Shown here: positions 8,244-16,719 of the stretch, one piece after another
Numbering within the stretch: position 1 is the stretch's first letter
Layout: every line of letters begins with the position of its first letter
Assembly (NCBI GenBank): GCA_963778525.1
Contig: CAVZUJ010000009.1
Coordinates: 620,001-684,000 of the forward strand
Direction: 5' to 3'
Source: Schlegelella_A sp963778525
GTDB lineage: Bacteria; Pseudomonadota; Gammaproteobacteria; Burkholderiales; Burkholderiaceae_C
DNA length: 64,000 bases
Translations under genes and position numbers: made by a program
The notes under the pieces: generated by a model
Database searches by the model: none
Seen by the model: only the letters and a program-made list of their open reading frames with translations
Told to the model about the DNA's origin: nothing

Positions 8244-9701
8244 TCAGTAGCTGTGCGCGCCGTGCGCGCCCAGGCTCATCTGGTATTGCAGGAAGAACTG
8301 GTTGTCGGTGATGCCTTCGCGCGAACGGTCCTGCGCGAACTGCACGCGCACGCGCGAGAACTCGCTCGGGTTGAAGTCGACCATCGCCGTGTTCTTGTAG
8401 GGCCGATAGCCGCTGTTCGCGAACAAGGCCGAGTTCAGGCCGTAGTCGGGCGAGCCCGGGTCCACCCGCTCCGTGCGCAGGCCGACACGCCAGTACGGCA
8501 TGAATTGATAGACGCCCTGCACGTACCAGCCGGACTGCACGGCGTGGTAGTCGCCCGCGCTGTTGGCTGCGTCGATGTCGTAGACGAGGCTGCCGCTGCG
8601 CGTGCTGTGCAGGTACTCGCCTTGCAGCTTGAAGTTGGTCCGCGTCGCGTTGCCGTGCGGCGCCCACTTCCAGATCGCGTCGGCGATCCAGACGCGGGTG
8701 CTGCCGGTGAACGAATCGGTCACCGCAGCGCCGGCGGCGTTGCTGGCGGCCAGGCTCTGGTCGGTCGCCTTCGCGTTCAGCATCGACAGGCCGGCGCGCC
8801 AGCTCGAGCTGTCGCCGATGTCGCCGCCGGTGTGGGCGAAGAACGAGTTCATGCCGGCGCCGTTGCGGCTGGTGTCGGTGCCCGGAAAGCTGCGGCCGCG
8901 GCCGAGCTCGGTGCCGAACTCGAGGTACTGGTCGATCGGCGCCAGCCACGTCAGCTGCACGCCGTCGTCGTTGTATTGCGTGCCGAGCAGCGCCTGGTAG
9001 GCGAGCGGGTTGTCGACGAAGTCCCAAGTGTGCGAATGCTGCGGGTTGAGGTAGCCGATGCCGGAGAAAAAGCGCCCGGCCTTGACCGAAAAGCCCTGGC
9101 CGAGCGAAGTCGTCTGGATGAAGGCTTCCTCGATCGACAAGGTGTTGTCGCTCTCGAGCGCGATGTTGGCGGCGCCGCGCAAATACGGGTCGATGCTGGC
9201 CGCGAAGCCGAGCTCGCTTTCGCCGAGGCTGAAGCCGCGCGTGCCGGGCCCGATGCCGGCGTCGGGTGGCAGCTGGAAGCCGGTGAGCGCATATTTCGCC
9301 GGATCCTGCGAGGTGTGCGTGTACAGGCCCGAGAGGATCAGCGACATCGAGGGATTGAAGGCGTTGGCGCCGCCGCCTGCGGACGACGCGACCTCGGGCG
9401 CAGCCACCGGTGCCGCGCTTGCCGTGGCTGCAGCAGCCGGCGTGGGTGGGCTGGCCGGCGTGGCGATTGCCGCGGTGGTGGCCGCACTTGCGCTCGCCGC
9501 GGCCGTGGCGCTCGTCGCTGCCGGCAGCGCCGCCTCGGCGCGCCGCAGCCGCTGTTCGAGCGCTTGCATGCGGGCTTCGTAGTCGGCGCGCATGGCGTCC
9601 ATTTCCTGGCGCAGGGCGGCGACGTCGGACGGGGTGTCGGCGAAGGCGCCGGCGGGGATGAGCAGTGCGAGCGCGAAAGCGGTGGGCACGAGCTTGTGCA
9701 T
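8244..9701 (-). CDS. Outer-membrane beta-barrel protein of the zinc-uptake cluster
   Basis: A 485-residue protein with a signal peptide (cleavage near GAFA/DTP), a short coiled coil (about residues 27-60: ALRQEMDAMRADYEARMQAL), an Ala/Pro/Thr-rich linker (about 60-115) and a long barrel-like C-terminal domain rich in alternating aromatic strands, ending in an aromatic/His tail. This porin-like layout, with a periplasmic trimerisation coil, sits directly upstream of znuA in the same operon, so it may let metal through the outer membrane. It is too short for, and lacks the plug of, a TonB-dependent receptor such as ZnuD. I do not recognise the precise family. Confidence 0.75.
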   Translation of the reverse strand: MHKLVPTAFALALLIPAGAFADTPSDVAALRQEMDAMRADYEARMQALEQRLRRAEAALPAATSATAAASASAATTAAIATPASPPTPAAAATASAAPVAAPEVASSAGGGANAFNPSMSLILSGLYTHTSQDPAKYALTGFQLPPDAGIGPGTRGFSLGESELGFAASIDPYLRGAANIALESDNTLSIEEAFIQTTSLGQGFSVKAGRFFSGIGYLNPQHSHTWDFVDNPLAYQALLGTQYNDDGVQLTWLAPIDQYLEFGTELGRGRSFPGTDTSRNGAGMNSFFAHTGGDIGDSSSWRAGLSMLNAKATDQSLAASNAAGAAVTDSFTGSTRVWIADAIWKWAPHGNATRTNFKLQGEYLHSTRSGSLVYDIDAANSAGDYHAVQSGWYVQGVYQFMPYWRVGLRTERVDPGSPDYGLNSALFANSGYRPYKNTAMVDFNPSEFSRVRVQFAQDRSREGITDNQFFLQYQMSLGAHGAHSY

Positions 9702-9770
9702 GGGAATCGCTCCAGACAGACCTGAATCACGCTCGCCCCCGCGGGGCGGAGTCGAGCGTGGCGAACCGGG

Positions 9771-10118
9771 TCAGCTCGAAGCGAGAGGGGGAGCGCGGCT
9801 CAGGTAGGCGCGCGTCGGCAGCGCCCACAGGAGCCCGGTGAAACGCTCCTGCGGCAGCGCATGCTGCAACGCCGGAGGCACGAAGGCCGGCGGCGCCGCG
9901 AAGGGCGCGCCGCCTGCGATCGCCGCCGCAGCGAGGCACAGGTCGCAGTGGCTGCCGTGCGGGGCCTGCTTGCCGTCGCTCTCGTTGCGGCTGCTGTCAC
10001 CGACATGCGACAAGGCATGACAGGCGGCCGCCGCCTGCGCCACCGGCAGCAACAGGGCGAGCCAGAGCAGCCAGCCGAACCGGCGCGGCATGATCAGACG
10101 AAAGGACGGCGAGCGCAT
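9771..10118 (-). CDS. DUF2946-like Cys/His-containing secreted protein
   Basis: A protein of about 115 residues with a hydrophobic signal segment (FGWLLWLALLLPVAQAAAA), then a short metal-ligand-rich patch with H..H and HCDLC, then a Pro/Ala-rich tail ending SRAPPLASS. This matches DUF2946-type small envelope proteins, often found near metal transport genes. It is the first gene of the minus-strand znu cluster, so a role in zinc or copper handling is inferred only from context. The start could be ATG 10118 or ATG 10133; neither has a good ribosome-binding site, and an imperfect hairpin overlaps the region. Confidence 0.6.
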   Translation of the reverse strand: MRSPSFRLIMPRRFGWLLWLALLLPVAQAAAACHALSHVGDSSRNESDGKQAPHGSHCDLCLAAAAIAGGAPFAAPPAFVPPALQHALPQERFTGLLWALPTRAYLSRAPPLASS

Positions 10119-10120
10119 GG

Positions 10121-10149
10121 GCGAGCGGGCCATCTTAGCCCGCGCTCGC
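10121..10149. other. Imperfect inverted repeat at the start of the DUF2946 gene
   Basis: GCGAGCGGGC (10121-10130) pairs with GCCCG-CG-CTCGC (10138-10149) with a 2-base bulge and a 7-base loop. In the minus-strand transcript one candidate ATG lies in the loop and the other follows directly. It could be an operator, a translational control hairpin or chance in GC-rich DNA. Confidence 0.35.
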
Positions 10150-10218
10150 GCCGATCGGGAATAAAGGTCGAGCTCCGTTCGTCTATCCAGCGTCTCCACT
10201 CCACCACCAAGGCACGCC

Positions 10219-10590
10219 ATGAAGCTTCGCTCCGCTTTGACCCTGATCCTTCCGCTCGCCGCCTTCGCCGGCGGTGCCTGGGCCGAGCCGCCGGCCAAAA
10301 TGAGCAATGGCATGCTCGTCGACGGCTCCGGCATGACGCTCTACACCTTCGACAAGGACGCGAAGGGCAGCGGCAAGAGCGCCTGCAACGGCCCCTGCGC
10401 CACGCTCTGGCCGCCGGCCATGGCCGGCGCCGGTGCGAAGGCCGAAGGCGACTACACCGTCGTCACCCGCGACGACGGTGCCATGCAATGGGCCTACAAG
10501 GGCATGCCGCTCTATCACTACTCGGCCGACAAGAAGGCGGGCGACATGACCGGCGACAAGTTCCGTGATGTCTGGCACGTCGTCAAATAA
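10219..10590 (+). CDS. Secreted COG4315 / Lipoprotein_15 repeat protein
   Basis: A 123-residue exported protein with a signal peptide ending near GAWA/EPP, then two copies of the short repeat found in COG4315 proteins: 'G-M-x-L-Y-x-F-D-x-D' (MTLYTFDKDAKGSG) and 'G-x-P-L-Y-x-Y-x-x-D' (MPLYHYSADKKAG), with CNGPCATLWPP between them. There is no lipobox Cys at the signal end, so it is probably soluble in the periplasm. The function of the family is not established. The ECF sigma gene starts 39 bases downstream, so it may be the first gene of that unit. Confidence 0.8.
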   Translation: MKLRSALTLILPLAAFAGGAWAEPPAKMSNGMLVDGSGMTLYTFDKDAKGSGKSACNGPCATLWPPAMAGAGAKAEGDYTVVTRDDGAMQWAYKGMPLYHYSADKKAGDMTGDKFRDVWHVVK

Positions 10591-10601
10591 GACCTGCGCG
10601 T

Positions 10602-10624
10602 TCGGCGGCGCGGGCCGCCGCCGA
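10602..10624 (+). terminator. GC-rich hairpin between the COG4315 gene and the sigma gene
   Basis: TCGGCGGC (10602-10609) can pair with GCCGCCGA (10617-10624), leaving a 7-base loop; an alternative 7-bp stem with a 4-base loop is also possible. There is no T-run after it, so it would be a weak terminator or an attenuating stem that lowers expression of the sigma factor relative to the upstream gene. Confidence 0.3.
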
Positions 10625-10629
10625 GCCTG

Positions 10630-11154
10630 ATGCGCGCGCGCGACGAGGCCGAGATCGTGGCCTGCGTCCCGGGGCTGCGTCGCTATGCGCGCGGCCTGAC
10701 CGGCGACCGCGATCGCGCCGACGATCTCGTCCAGGACACGCTGGAGCGCGCCTGGGCGCGCTTCTCGATGTGGCAAAAGCGCGGCGATCTGCGGGCCTGG
10801 CTGTTCGGCATCATGCACAACCACTTCGTCGATCGCGTGCGCGCGCAACGCGCCCGCCCCGAGGATGCGGCCGGCGATGAAATTCCGGAACTGCCGCAGC
10901 GCCCGATGCAGGCCGACCGGCTCGAGCTGCGCGACCTCGATCGCTCGCTCCAGCGCCTGCCGGCCGAGCAGCGCGAAGTGCTGCTGCTGGCCGGCGTCGA
11001 AGAGCTGAGCTACCGCGAGATCGCGCTCGCGCTCGGCGTGCCGACGGGCACCGTGATGTCGCGCCTGTCGCGCGGCCGCGAGCGTTTGCGCGTCGAGCTG
11101 CAGGGTCGTGAAGGCGGCGGTCTTGCGGCCGCGAAGATGCAACGGGTGAAGTGA
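10630..11154 (+). CDS. ECF-family RNA polymerase sigma factor
   Basis: A 174-residue extracytoplasmic-function sigma factor. Region 2 covers about residues 15-70 (DDLVQDTLERAW, then LRAWLFGIMHNHFVDRVR, the core-binding and -10-recognition helices). Region 4 covers about 110-165 (LPAEQREVLLLAGVEELSYREIA followed by the helix-turn-helix GVPTGTVMSRLSRGRERL). There is no region 1 or 3, as expected for ECF factors. Its stop overlaps or abuts the anti-sigma gene, so the two are co-expressed. The trigger is unknown. The COG4315 protein upstream is the nearest candidate target. Confidence 0.9.
   Translation: MRARDEAEIVACVPGLRRYARGLTGDRDRADDLVQDTLERAWARFSMWQKRGDLRAWLFGIMHNHFVDRVRAQRARPEDAAGDEIPELPQRPMQADRLELRDLDRSLQRLPAEQREVLLLAGVEELSYREIALALGVPTGTVMSRLSRGRERLRVELQGREGGGLAAAKMQRVK
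11144..11150 (+). promoter_or_regulatory. Ribosome-binding site favouring the ATG start of the anti-sigma gene
   Basis: GGGTGAA lies 6 bases before ATG 11157. This is a better spacing than for the alternative GTG at 11151, which would overlap the sigma stop by 4 bases. Confidence 0.45.
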
Positions 11155-11156
11155 CG

Positions 11157-11984
11157 ATGGACGACCTGCCTTTCACCGCGGCGCTCGAATCGGGCAGCGG
11201 CGCGCCGGTCACCGAGGCCGACCTGCATGCCTATGTCGACCGGCAGCTCTCGCCCTCGCGCCGGGCCGAGGTCGAGATGTTCCTTTCGATCCGCGCCGAC
11301 GACCTCGAGCGCGTGCGCGACTGGCAAAGACAGAACGAGGCGATGCGCGATCTGCTCGGCCCGGTCGTCGACGAGCCCTTGCCCCTGCGCCTGCCGCTGC
11401 GACCGGAGGCCGTGCCCTGGCCGTGGCGCGGCCTGGCGGCCGGCGTGCTCGTCGCCCTGGCGAGCGCGGCGCTGGCGTGGTCGGTGCGCGGCGCGCTCGA
11501 CGCAGACGCGTTGCGCACGGCGCTGGCCACGCCGCCCACCGGCGATGCCGCGCTGGCCGGCTTCGCCCATCGCGCCGCAGTCGCCCATGTCGTCTACAGC
11601 CCCGAGGTGCGCCGGCCGGTGGAGGTGGGCGCCGAACAGGAGCAGGCCCTCGTCACCTGGCTGACCAAGCGGATGGGCGCCAACGTCCATCCGCCGGTGC
11701 TCGGCGCGCTCGGCTACGAGCTGATCGGCGGGCGCCTGTTGCCGGGGGCCAAGGGCCCGGTCGCCCAGTTCATGTACGGCGCGAAGAGCGGGCAGCGGCT
11801 GACGCTCTACGTGACGCGCGAGGTGCCGGGCCAGGACACCGCCTTTCGCTTCGTCAACGACGGCGCGGTCAACACCTTCTATTGGGTCGAAGACCGCTTC
11901 GGCTATGCGATCTCGGCCGGCGCGGATCGCGCTGAGCTGCTCAAGGTCTCGCAGGAAGTCTATCGACAGCTCAAGCCGAATTGA
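11157..11984 (+). CDS. Membrane-bound anti-sigma factor
   Basis: A 275-residue protein with an N-terminal cytoplasmic anti-sigma-like domain (DLHAYVDRQLSPSRRAEVEMFL at about 22-43, no zinc-binding HxxxCxxC), one membrane segment (about 91-110) and a C-terminal periplasmic domain of about 165 residues (for example PPVLGALGYELIGGRLLPG, which resembles domains of other Burkholderiales anti-sigma factors). It should hold the co-encoded ECF factor at the membrane. It is convergent with the next gene, 16 bases away. Confidence 0.82.
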   Translation: MDDLPFTAALESGSGAPVTEADLHAYVDRQLSPSRRAEVEMFLSIRADDLERVRDWQRQNEAMRDLLGPVVDEPLPLRLPLRPEAVPWPWRGLAAGVLVALASAALAWSVRGALDADALRTALATPPTGDAALAGFAHRAAVAHVVYSPEVRRPVEVGAEQEQALVTWLTKRMGANVHPPVLGALGYELIGGRLLPGAKGPVAQFMYGAKSGQRLTLYVTREVPGQDTAFRFVNDGAVNTFYWVEDRFGYAISAGADRAELLKVSQEVYRQLKPN

Positions 11985-12000
11985 GGCCCGGCCCGCGTCT

Positions 12001-13143
12001 TCAGCCGCGGCTCGGATCGATCAGGAATTTCTCGCCGGTCGCCCGCTTGTTGTAGACGGCGATGGTGTCGAGGTGCAGCGCCTCGGCCATCGAGATCGTG
12101 CGCGAATAGTGGCTCGCGAAGGTCGTCTTCAGCTCGGCCGCGACGCGCGCCTTGAGGGCCTGGGCGCGCTCCGGCCCGACCTTCTGCAGGAACGGAAAGA
12201 GCAGCCAGCCGCCCATGCTCCAGGCCATGCCGAAATTGCGCACGAACTCGGTCGGGCCGGTGTCGAGGCCGCCGTAGAGGTAGACCTGCTTGAGCGTCGT
12301 CGAGCCGTAGCGGCTGTATTCCTTGGCCGTCCGATTCAGCGCCGCCTCCATGCACGTCAGGATCTGGCCGGCGAGCTTGCCGCCGCCGATCGCGTCGAAC
12401 GCCAGCGTGGCGCCGGTGGCGACGAGGGCTTCGGTGAGGTCGTGCATGAACGTGGGCGCGCTGGCGTCGCACACCTGCGTCGCGCCGATCGCGCGCAGCA
12501 GCGCTGCCTGCTCGGGCTTGCGCACGATGTTGACGAGCGCCACGCCGTCGGCGATGCAGATGCGGTTGAGCATCTGCCCGAGGTTCGAGGCTGCCGCCGT
12601 GTGCACGAGGGCCGTGTGGCCTTCGCGGCGCATCGTCTCGACCATGCCGAGGGCGGTCAGCGGATTGACGAACGACGAGGCGCCGTCGGCCGGCGTTGCG
12701 CCGGCGGGCAGCAGCAGGCACTGCTCGGCGGCGATGGTGCGGTATTGCGAATACGTGGCGCCGCCGATGATGGCCACGGTCTTGCCCAGGAGGGCCTGTG
12801 CCGCGGCCGACGCGCCGGCCGCCACGACCACGCCGGCGCCTTCGTTGCCGACCGGCATCGATGCGTCGAGGCGCGGTGCGAGGGCCTTCATCGCTGCCTC
12901 GGCCACGGGTGCCGTGACCACCGGGCGATCCGGCGTGCCCGAGGCCTTCGCCCGGCTCATGTCGGCGGCCGAGAACAGCAAGCCGAGGTCGGACGGATTG
13001 AGAGGCGCGGCCTCGATGCGCACCAGCACTTCATTGGCAGCCGGCACCGGCACCGGCACGCTGGCGAGCGAAAGCTCGAGCTCGCCGCTCTTCCTGATCA
13101 GCGAGCGAAGTTGAAGTGCGGTGCTCGGTACGTTGCTGCTCAT
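12001..13143 (-). CDS. MDR-superfamily NAD(P)-dependent oxidoreductase (zinc-independent type)
   Basis: A 380-residue medium-chain dehydrogenase/reductase. A GroES-like N-terminal half (ending around MPVGNEGAGVVVAAG) is followed by a Rossmann domain (HTAAASNLGQML at the start, then the acidic or basic edge of NIVRKPEQAALLRAIGAT). The usual Cys/His ligands for catalytic and structural zinc are not evident, which places it with quinone-oxidoreductase or enoyl-reductase-like members. The substrate is not predictable. It stands alone on the minus strand, and an MBL-fold hydrolase gene diverges from it across 109 bases. Confidence 0.82.
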   Translation of the reverse strand: MSSNVPSTALQLRSLIRKSGELELSLASVPVPVPAANEVLVRIEAAPLNPSDLGLLFSAADMSRAKASGTPDRPVVTAPVAEAAMKALAPRLDASMPVGNEGAGVVVAAGASAAAQALLGKTVAIIGGATYSQYRTIAAEQCLLLPAGATPADGASSFVNPLTALGMVETMRREGHTALVHTAAASNLGQMLNRICIADGVALVNIVRKPEQAALLRAIGATQVCDASAPTFMHDLTEALVATGATLAFDAIGGGKLAGQILTCMEAALNRTAKEYSRYGSTTLKQVYLYGGLDTGPTEFVRNFGMAWSMGGWLLFPFLQKVGPERAQALKARVAAELKTTFASHYSRTISMAEALHLDTIAVYNKRATGEKFLIDPSRG

Positions 13144-13252
13144 GCGAGGCTCCTTGTCGGGAGGCCGAAGTCTAGGCGCCTGTCCGGGGATGCGAGTGGC
13201 ACATCGGGAAAGGCCGCATCATGAGCGCTCGATTCCCTTTCCAGGAGCAAGC

Positions 13253-14323
13253 ATGGACGGCCAGACCGATCCCGAGACTTCGGCCAAGCCGGTGCTCGTC
13301 TATCCCTTCGAGGCGCCGCCGGAGCGCGGCCGCACGATCGAAGTGGCGCCGGGCGTGCACTGGGTGCGCATGCCGCTGCCGTTCATGCTCAACCACATCA
13401 ACCTGTGGATCCTCGACGACGGTGCCGGCTGGGCGGTGGTCGACACCGGGGTGCGCACCGAGGACACGGCGGTCGTCTGGCGCGAGCTCTTCGCCAACGC
13501 GCCCGACCAGCGCACGTTGACCCGCGTCTTCGTCACCCACATGCATCCCGACCACGTCGGCATGGCCGGCTGGCTGACGCGCAAGTTCGGCGTGCGGCTG
13601 TGGATGTCGCGCCTCGAATACCTGACCTGCCGCGTCATGGTGTCCGACACCGGCCGCGAAGCGCCGGCCGACGCGCTCGCCTTCTATCGACAGGCGGGCT
13701 GGAAGCCGGCGGCGATCGAAACCTACAGCACCCGCTTCGGCAACTTCGGCAAGATGATCCATCCGCTGCCCGACAGCTTTCACCGCCTGCGCGACGGCGA
13801 CGAGCTGCGCATCGGCGCGCATCTCTGGCGCGTCGTCGTCGGCAGCGGCCATTCGCCGGAGCACGCCTGCCTGTATTGCCCGGAGCTGAAGGTGCTGATC
13901 TCGGGCGACCAGGTCTTGCCGCGCATCTCGTCGAACGTCTCCGTGAATCCGACCGAGCCCGATGCCGATCCGATGTCCGACTGGCTGGCCTCGCTCGCCA
14001 AGCTCAAGCGCGAGGTGCCCGACGACGTGCTCGTGCTGCCCTCGCACAACGAATGCTTTCGCGGCCTGCACGCCCGCCTCGACGCCCTGGCCAGCGGCCA
14101 GGAGAAGGCGCTGCTGCGTCTGCGCCGCTCGTTGCAGGAGCGCAAGCGGGCGATCGACGTCTTCGGTGCCCTCTTCGCCCGGCCGATCGGCGAGAGCGAC
14201 GTGGCCCTGCTCGGCATGGCCACCGGCGAAAGCGTCGCTTGCCTGAACCATCTGGTCCGTCGCGGCGAAGCCAGCCGCGACCTCGACGCCGACGGCGTCG
14301 CCTGGTACCGGATCGCGGCCTAG
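13253..14323 (+). CDS. Metallo-beta-lactamase-fold hydrolase
   Basis: A 356-residue soluble protein of the MBL superfamily. The metal-binding HxHxDH motif is THMHPDHVG, with later ligands in GSGHSPEH and ISGDQVLP, and a winged-helix-like C-terminal domain (about 290-356), as in LACTB2/RNase-Z-like or glyoxalase-II-like hydrolases. ATG 13253 was chosen because AGGAG lies 5 bases upstream and no signal peptide precedes it. The substrate is unknown; thioesters and nucleic acids are the common ones for relatives. The next gene is convergent. Confidence 0.85.
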   Translation: MDGQTDPETSAKPVLVYPFEAPPERGRTIEVAPGVHWVRMPLPFMLNHINLWILDDGAGWAVVDTGVRTEDTAVVWRELFANAPDQRTLTRVFVTHMHPDHVGMAGWLTRKFGVRLWMSRLEYLTCRVMVSDTGREAPADALAFYRQAGWKPAAIETYSTRFGNFGKMIHPLPDSFHRLRDGDELRIGAHLWRVVVGSGHSPEHACLYCPELKVLISGDQVLPRISSNVSVNPTEPDADPMSDWLASLAKLKREVPDDVLVLPSHNECFRGLHARLDALASGQEKALLRLRRSLQERKRAIDVFGALFARPIGESDVALLGMATGESVACLNHLVRRGEASRDLDADGVAWYRIAA

Positions 14324-14365
14324 TCGCCGCCTCGTCGTCGACGCGCGCCCCGACGCGCTCGCGGC

Positions 14366-15337
14366 TTACTGCGCCTGCAGGTGCGCCGCCTTGGCGATGC
14401 GGGCGGCCGAGTCCATCTCGGTCCGGATGTAGGCATTGAAGGCGTCGGGCGACATCGGCAGGGGCTCGGCGCCGAGCTGCGTCAACCGCGCCTTCACCTC
14501 GGGCGAGGCGAGTGCTTTCAGCGTTTCCTCGTGCAGCTTGTCGATGATCGCAGGCGGCGTCTTGCTCGACACGATCATGCCGACCCAGAAGGTGTATTCC
14601 GATCCGGGCACGCCGGCTTCGACGGTGGTGGGTACCTGCGGCAAGGTCGGCGCGCGCGTTGCCGTGCTGACCGCCAGCGCCTGCAGCTTGCCGCCCTGGA
14701 TCAAGGGCAGCGCCGACGACAGCGGCGCGAAGAACCAGTCGACGCGCCCGGCGATGACGTCGTTCAGCGCCTCCGGCGTGCCCTTGAACGGAACGTGTTG
14801 CGCGTCGATGCCGGCCTGCAGCTTGAACTTCTCGGCGTTGAGGTGGGTGGCGCTGCCGATGCCGGCCGAGGCGTAGTTGAGCGCCCCGGGCTTGGCCTTC
14901 GCGGCCGCGATCACGTCGGCCACCGTTTTCCAGCCGCGCGCCGGCGAGACGACCATCACGTTCGGCAACGCGGCGAGCGGCGTCACGCCGGTCAGGTCTT
15001 TCAGCGTGTCGTACGGCAGGTTCAGGTACAGCGACGGGTTCAGGGCATGGCCCGACGAATGCACGAGCACGGTGTAGCCATCGGGCTCGGCCTTGGCCAC
15101 CTGTGCCGCCGCAATCGTGCCGCCGGCGCCGGGCCGGTTGTCGATGATGATGGTCTGGCCCATGTTGCGCCCCATCACTTCGCCGACGGTGCGGGCGATG
15201 ACATCGGTGCCGCTGCCGGCGGTGAAGGGCACGACGAAATGGATCGGCCGGTTCGGATAACCTTGCGCCGCGGCGTTGCCGCAGATGCCGATGGCCGCGG
15301 CGGCGATGCACGCGCCGATGATCGTTCTCAAGGTCAT
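14366..15337 (-). CDS. Bug/TctC-family tripartite tricarboxylate transporter receptor
   Basis: A 323-residue periplasmic solute-binding protein with a signal peptide (cleavage after NAAAQ) and the hallmark Bug sequences YPNRPIHFVVPFTAGSGTD and NRPGAGGT. Bug proteins capture carboxylates or related small acids for TTT (TctAB) systems or act as sensors, and Burkholderiales carry them in very large numbers. No TctA or TctB membrane component is nearby, which is usual for orphan Bugs. It is the last gene of a minus-strand unit with an amidohydrolase (40 bases upstream) and a dehydrogenase, so the ligand may be the substrate of that pathway. Confidence 0.93.
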   Translation of the reverse strand: MTLRTIIGACIAAAAIGICGNAAAQGYPNRPIHFVVPFTAGSGTDVIARTVGEVMGRNMGQTIIIDNRPGAGGTIAAAQVAKAEPDGYTVLVHSSGHALNPSLYLNLPYDTLKDLTGVTPLAALPNVMVVSPARGWKTVADVIAAAKAKPGALNYASAGIGSATHLNAEKFKLQAGIDAQHVPFKGTPEALNDVIAGRVDWFFAPLSSALPLIQGGKLQALAVSTATRAPTLPQVPTTVEAGVPGSEYTFWVGMIVSSKTPPAIIDKLHEETLKALASPEVKARLTQLGAEPLPMSPDAFNAYIRTEMDSAARIAKAAHLQAQ

Positions 15338-15377
15338 TGAAGTCTCCTTTTTCCTTGTCGTTGCTGTGGTGTCGGCG

Positions 15378-16718
15378 TCAATGCGCGAGGCCGAGCGCGG
15401 AAGTGATCTTGCGGCCCGAGCGATTCAATGCCGCCAGCAGTGGCGGCAGGTCGACATCGAGCAATTTTCCATCGCGCTTCTTCCAGCGGCCCGCGACCAT
15501 GACGCTGTCGATGTTGGCCAGAGAGGCCTGGAACACGATGGCGCTGACCGCGTCGTGCACCGGCTGCATGTTGAGATCGCTGGCGCGGATGAGCACGAGG
15601 TCGGCCTGCTTGCCGGCGGCGAGCGAGCCGATGCGGCTTTCGGCGCCGAGCATCTTCGCGCCTTCGATCGTGATCCACGACAGCGCTTCGCGCACGGTGA
15701 CCGTCGAGGTCGGCGGGATGCTGCCGTGCGCCTCGCGCCAGGCGACGTTGTCGAGCGAGCGCTGCATGCCGAGGGCGACGCGGGCCTGCGTGATCATGTC
15801 GCCGCTCAGCACGCTCTCGAGATCGACGCCGAGCGAAGGCGCGCGCCCGAAGGCGCGCAGCCGGCCCGTGATCGGATGGCCGTGGCCCTGCGACATCTCG
15901 TTTTCGGCGGCCACCGAAAAGCTCATGCCGAGCCCGCAGAAGCGGCCGAGCTGGGCATCGCTCAAGGCGTGGCCGTGGACGATGTTGACGTGCGGCCCGA
16001 GCAGGCCTTCGGCCTCGAGCCGGTCCCAGCCTTCGGGCGTGCGCGCTGCCCCGCCGCCTTGATGCAGCGACGCGATGAGGCCGAGCTCGCGCGCCATCCG
16101 GAAGTCGTGCAGGGCGACCTCGAGTGTCGAGTAGTGCGGGCCGAGCACGGCCACGCCGATGTCGAGCAGCGGCTGGCCGTGGTGCCGGGCCAGCAGGCGC
16201 TCGACCTCGGCGCGCGGGTGCGGCACTTCCCAGAACGGCCGCTCGCCCGGCTTCGGGTCGGGCTTGGGCGTGCCGTGGAAGAAGCGGGCGCGGATGCCCG
16301 ACTGCAGCAGGCCGTCGACGGCGGCGTCGTTGTGCGCGGGCGTCGGGTTGTTGTGGCACCAGTCGACCAGCGTCGTGGTGCCGCAGTTGAGCTGGTTCAG
16401 GGCACCGACGAGCGTGGCGATGTGCAGGTCTTCGGGCTCGAACACGGTCGCCAGGCCGGCGTGCATCTTGGCGAAGTACTCGAGCAGCGTCCAGTTCGCG
16501 GCGACCCCGCGCAGCGCCGTCTGCCAGGTGTGCATGTGGGCGTTGACGAGGCCGGGGATGGCGATGAAATTCGCGGCATCGACGATCTCGCAGTCATCGG
16601 CGTGCACGGACGGCGCGATCTCGACGATGCGCTCGCCATCGACCAGGATGTCGCCGCGCGGCAGGTCGCCCTGCGCGTCCATCGTCAGCACGCTGGCGCC
16701 GCGGATGAGCGTGCGCAT
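15378..16718 (-). CDS. Amidohydrolase of the TRZ/ATZ (cytosine deaminase-like) family
   Basis: A 446-residue metal-dependent hydrolase. The first metal motif HxH is in LVNAHMHTWQT, further ligands lie in SLHQGGG and NIVHGHALS, and the C-terminal composite beta-sandwich has SLAAGKQADLVLI. Relatives deaminate or dechlorinate N-heterocycles (S-adenosylhomocysteine, guanine, s-triazines) or hydrolyse cyclic amides. It starts 1 base after the stop of the dehydrogenase gene, so these two are certainly co-transcribed, and it precedes the Bug receptor gene. The exact substrate is not readable. Confidence 0.88.
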   Translation of the reverse strand: MRTLIRGASVLTMDAQGDLPRGDILVDGERIVEIAPSVHADDCEIVDAANFIAIPGLVNAHMHTWQTALRGVAANWTLLEYFAKMHAGLATVFEPEDLHIATLVGALNQLNCGTTTLVDWCHNNPTPAHNDAAVDGLLQSGIRARFFHGTPKPDPKPGERPFWEVPHPRAEVERLLARHHGQPLLDIGVAVLGPHYSTLEVALHDFRMARELGLIASLHQGGGAARTPEGWDRLEAEGLLGPHVNIVHGHALSDAQLGRFCGLGMSFSVAAENEMSQGHGHPITGRLRAFGRAPSLGVDLESVLSGDMITQARVALGMQRSLDNVAWREAHGSIPPTSTVTVREALSWITIEGAKMLGAESRIGSLAAGKQADLVLIRASDLNMQPVHDAVSAIVFQASLANIDSVMVAGRWKKRDGKLLDVDLPPLLAALNRSGRKITSALGLAH

Positions 16719-16719
16719 C

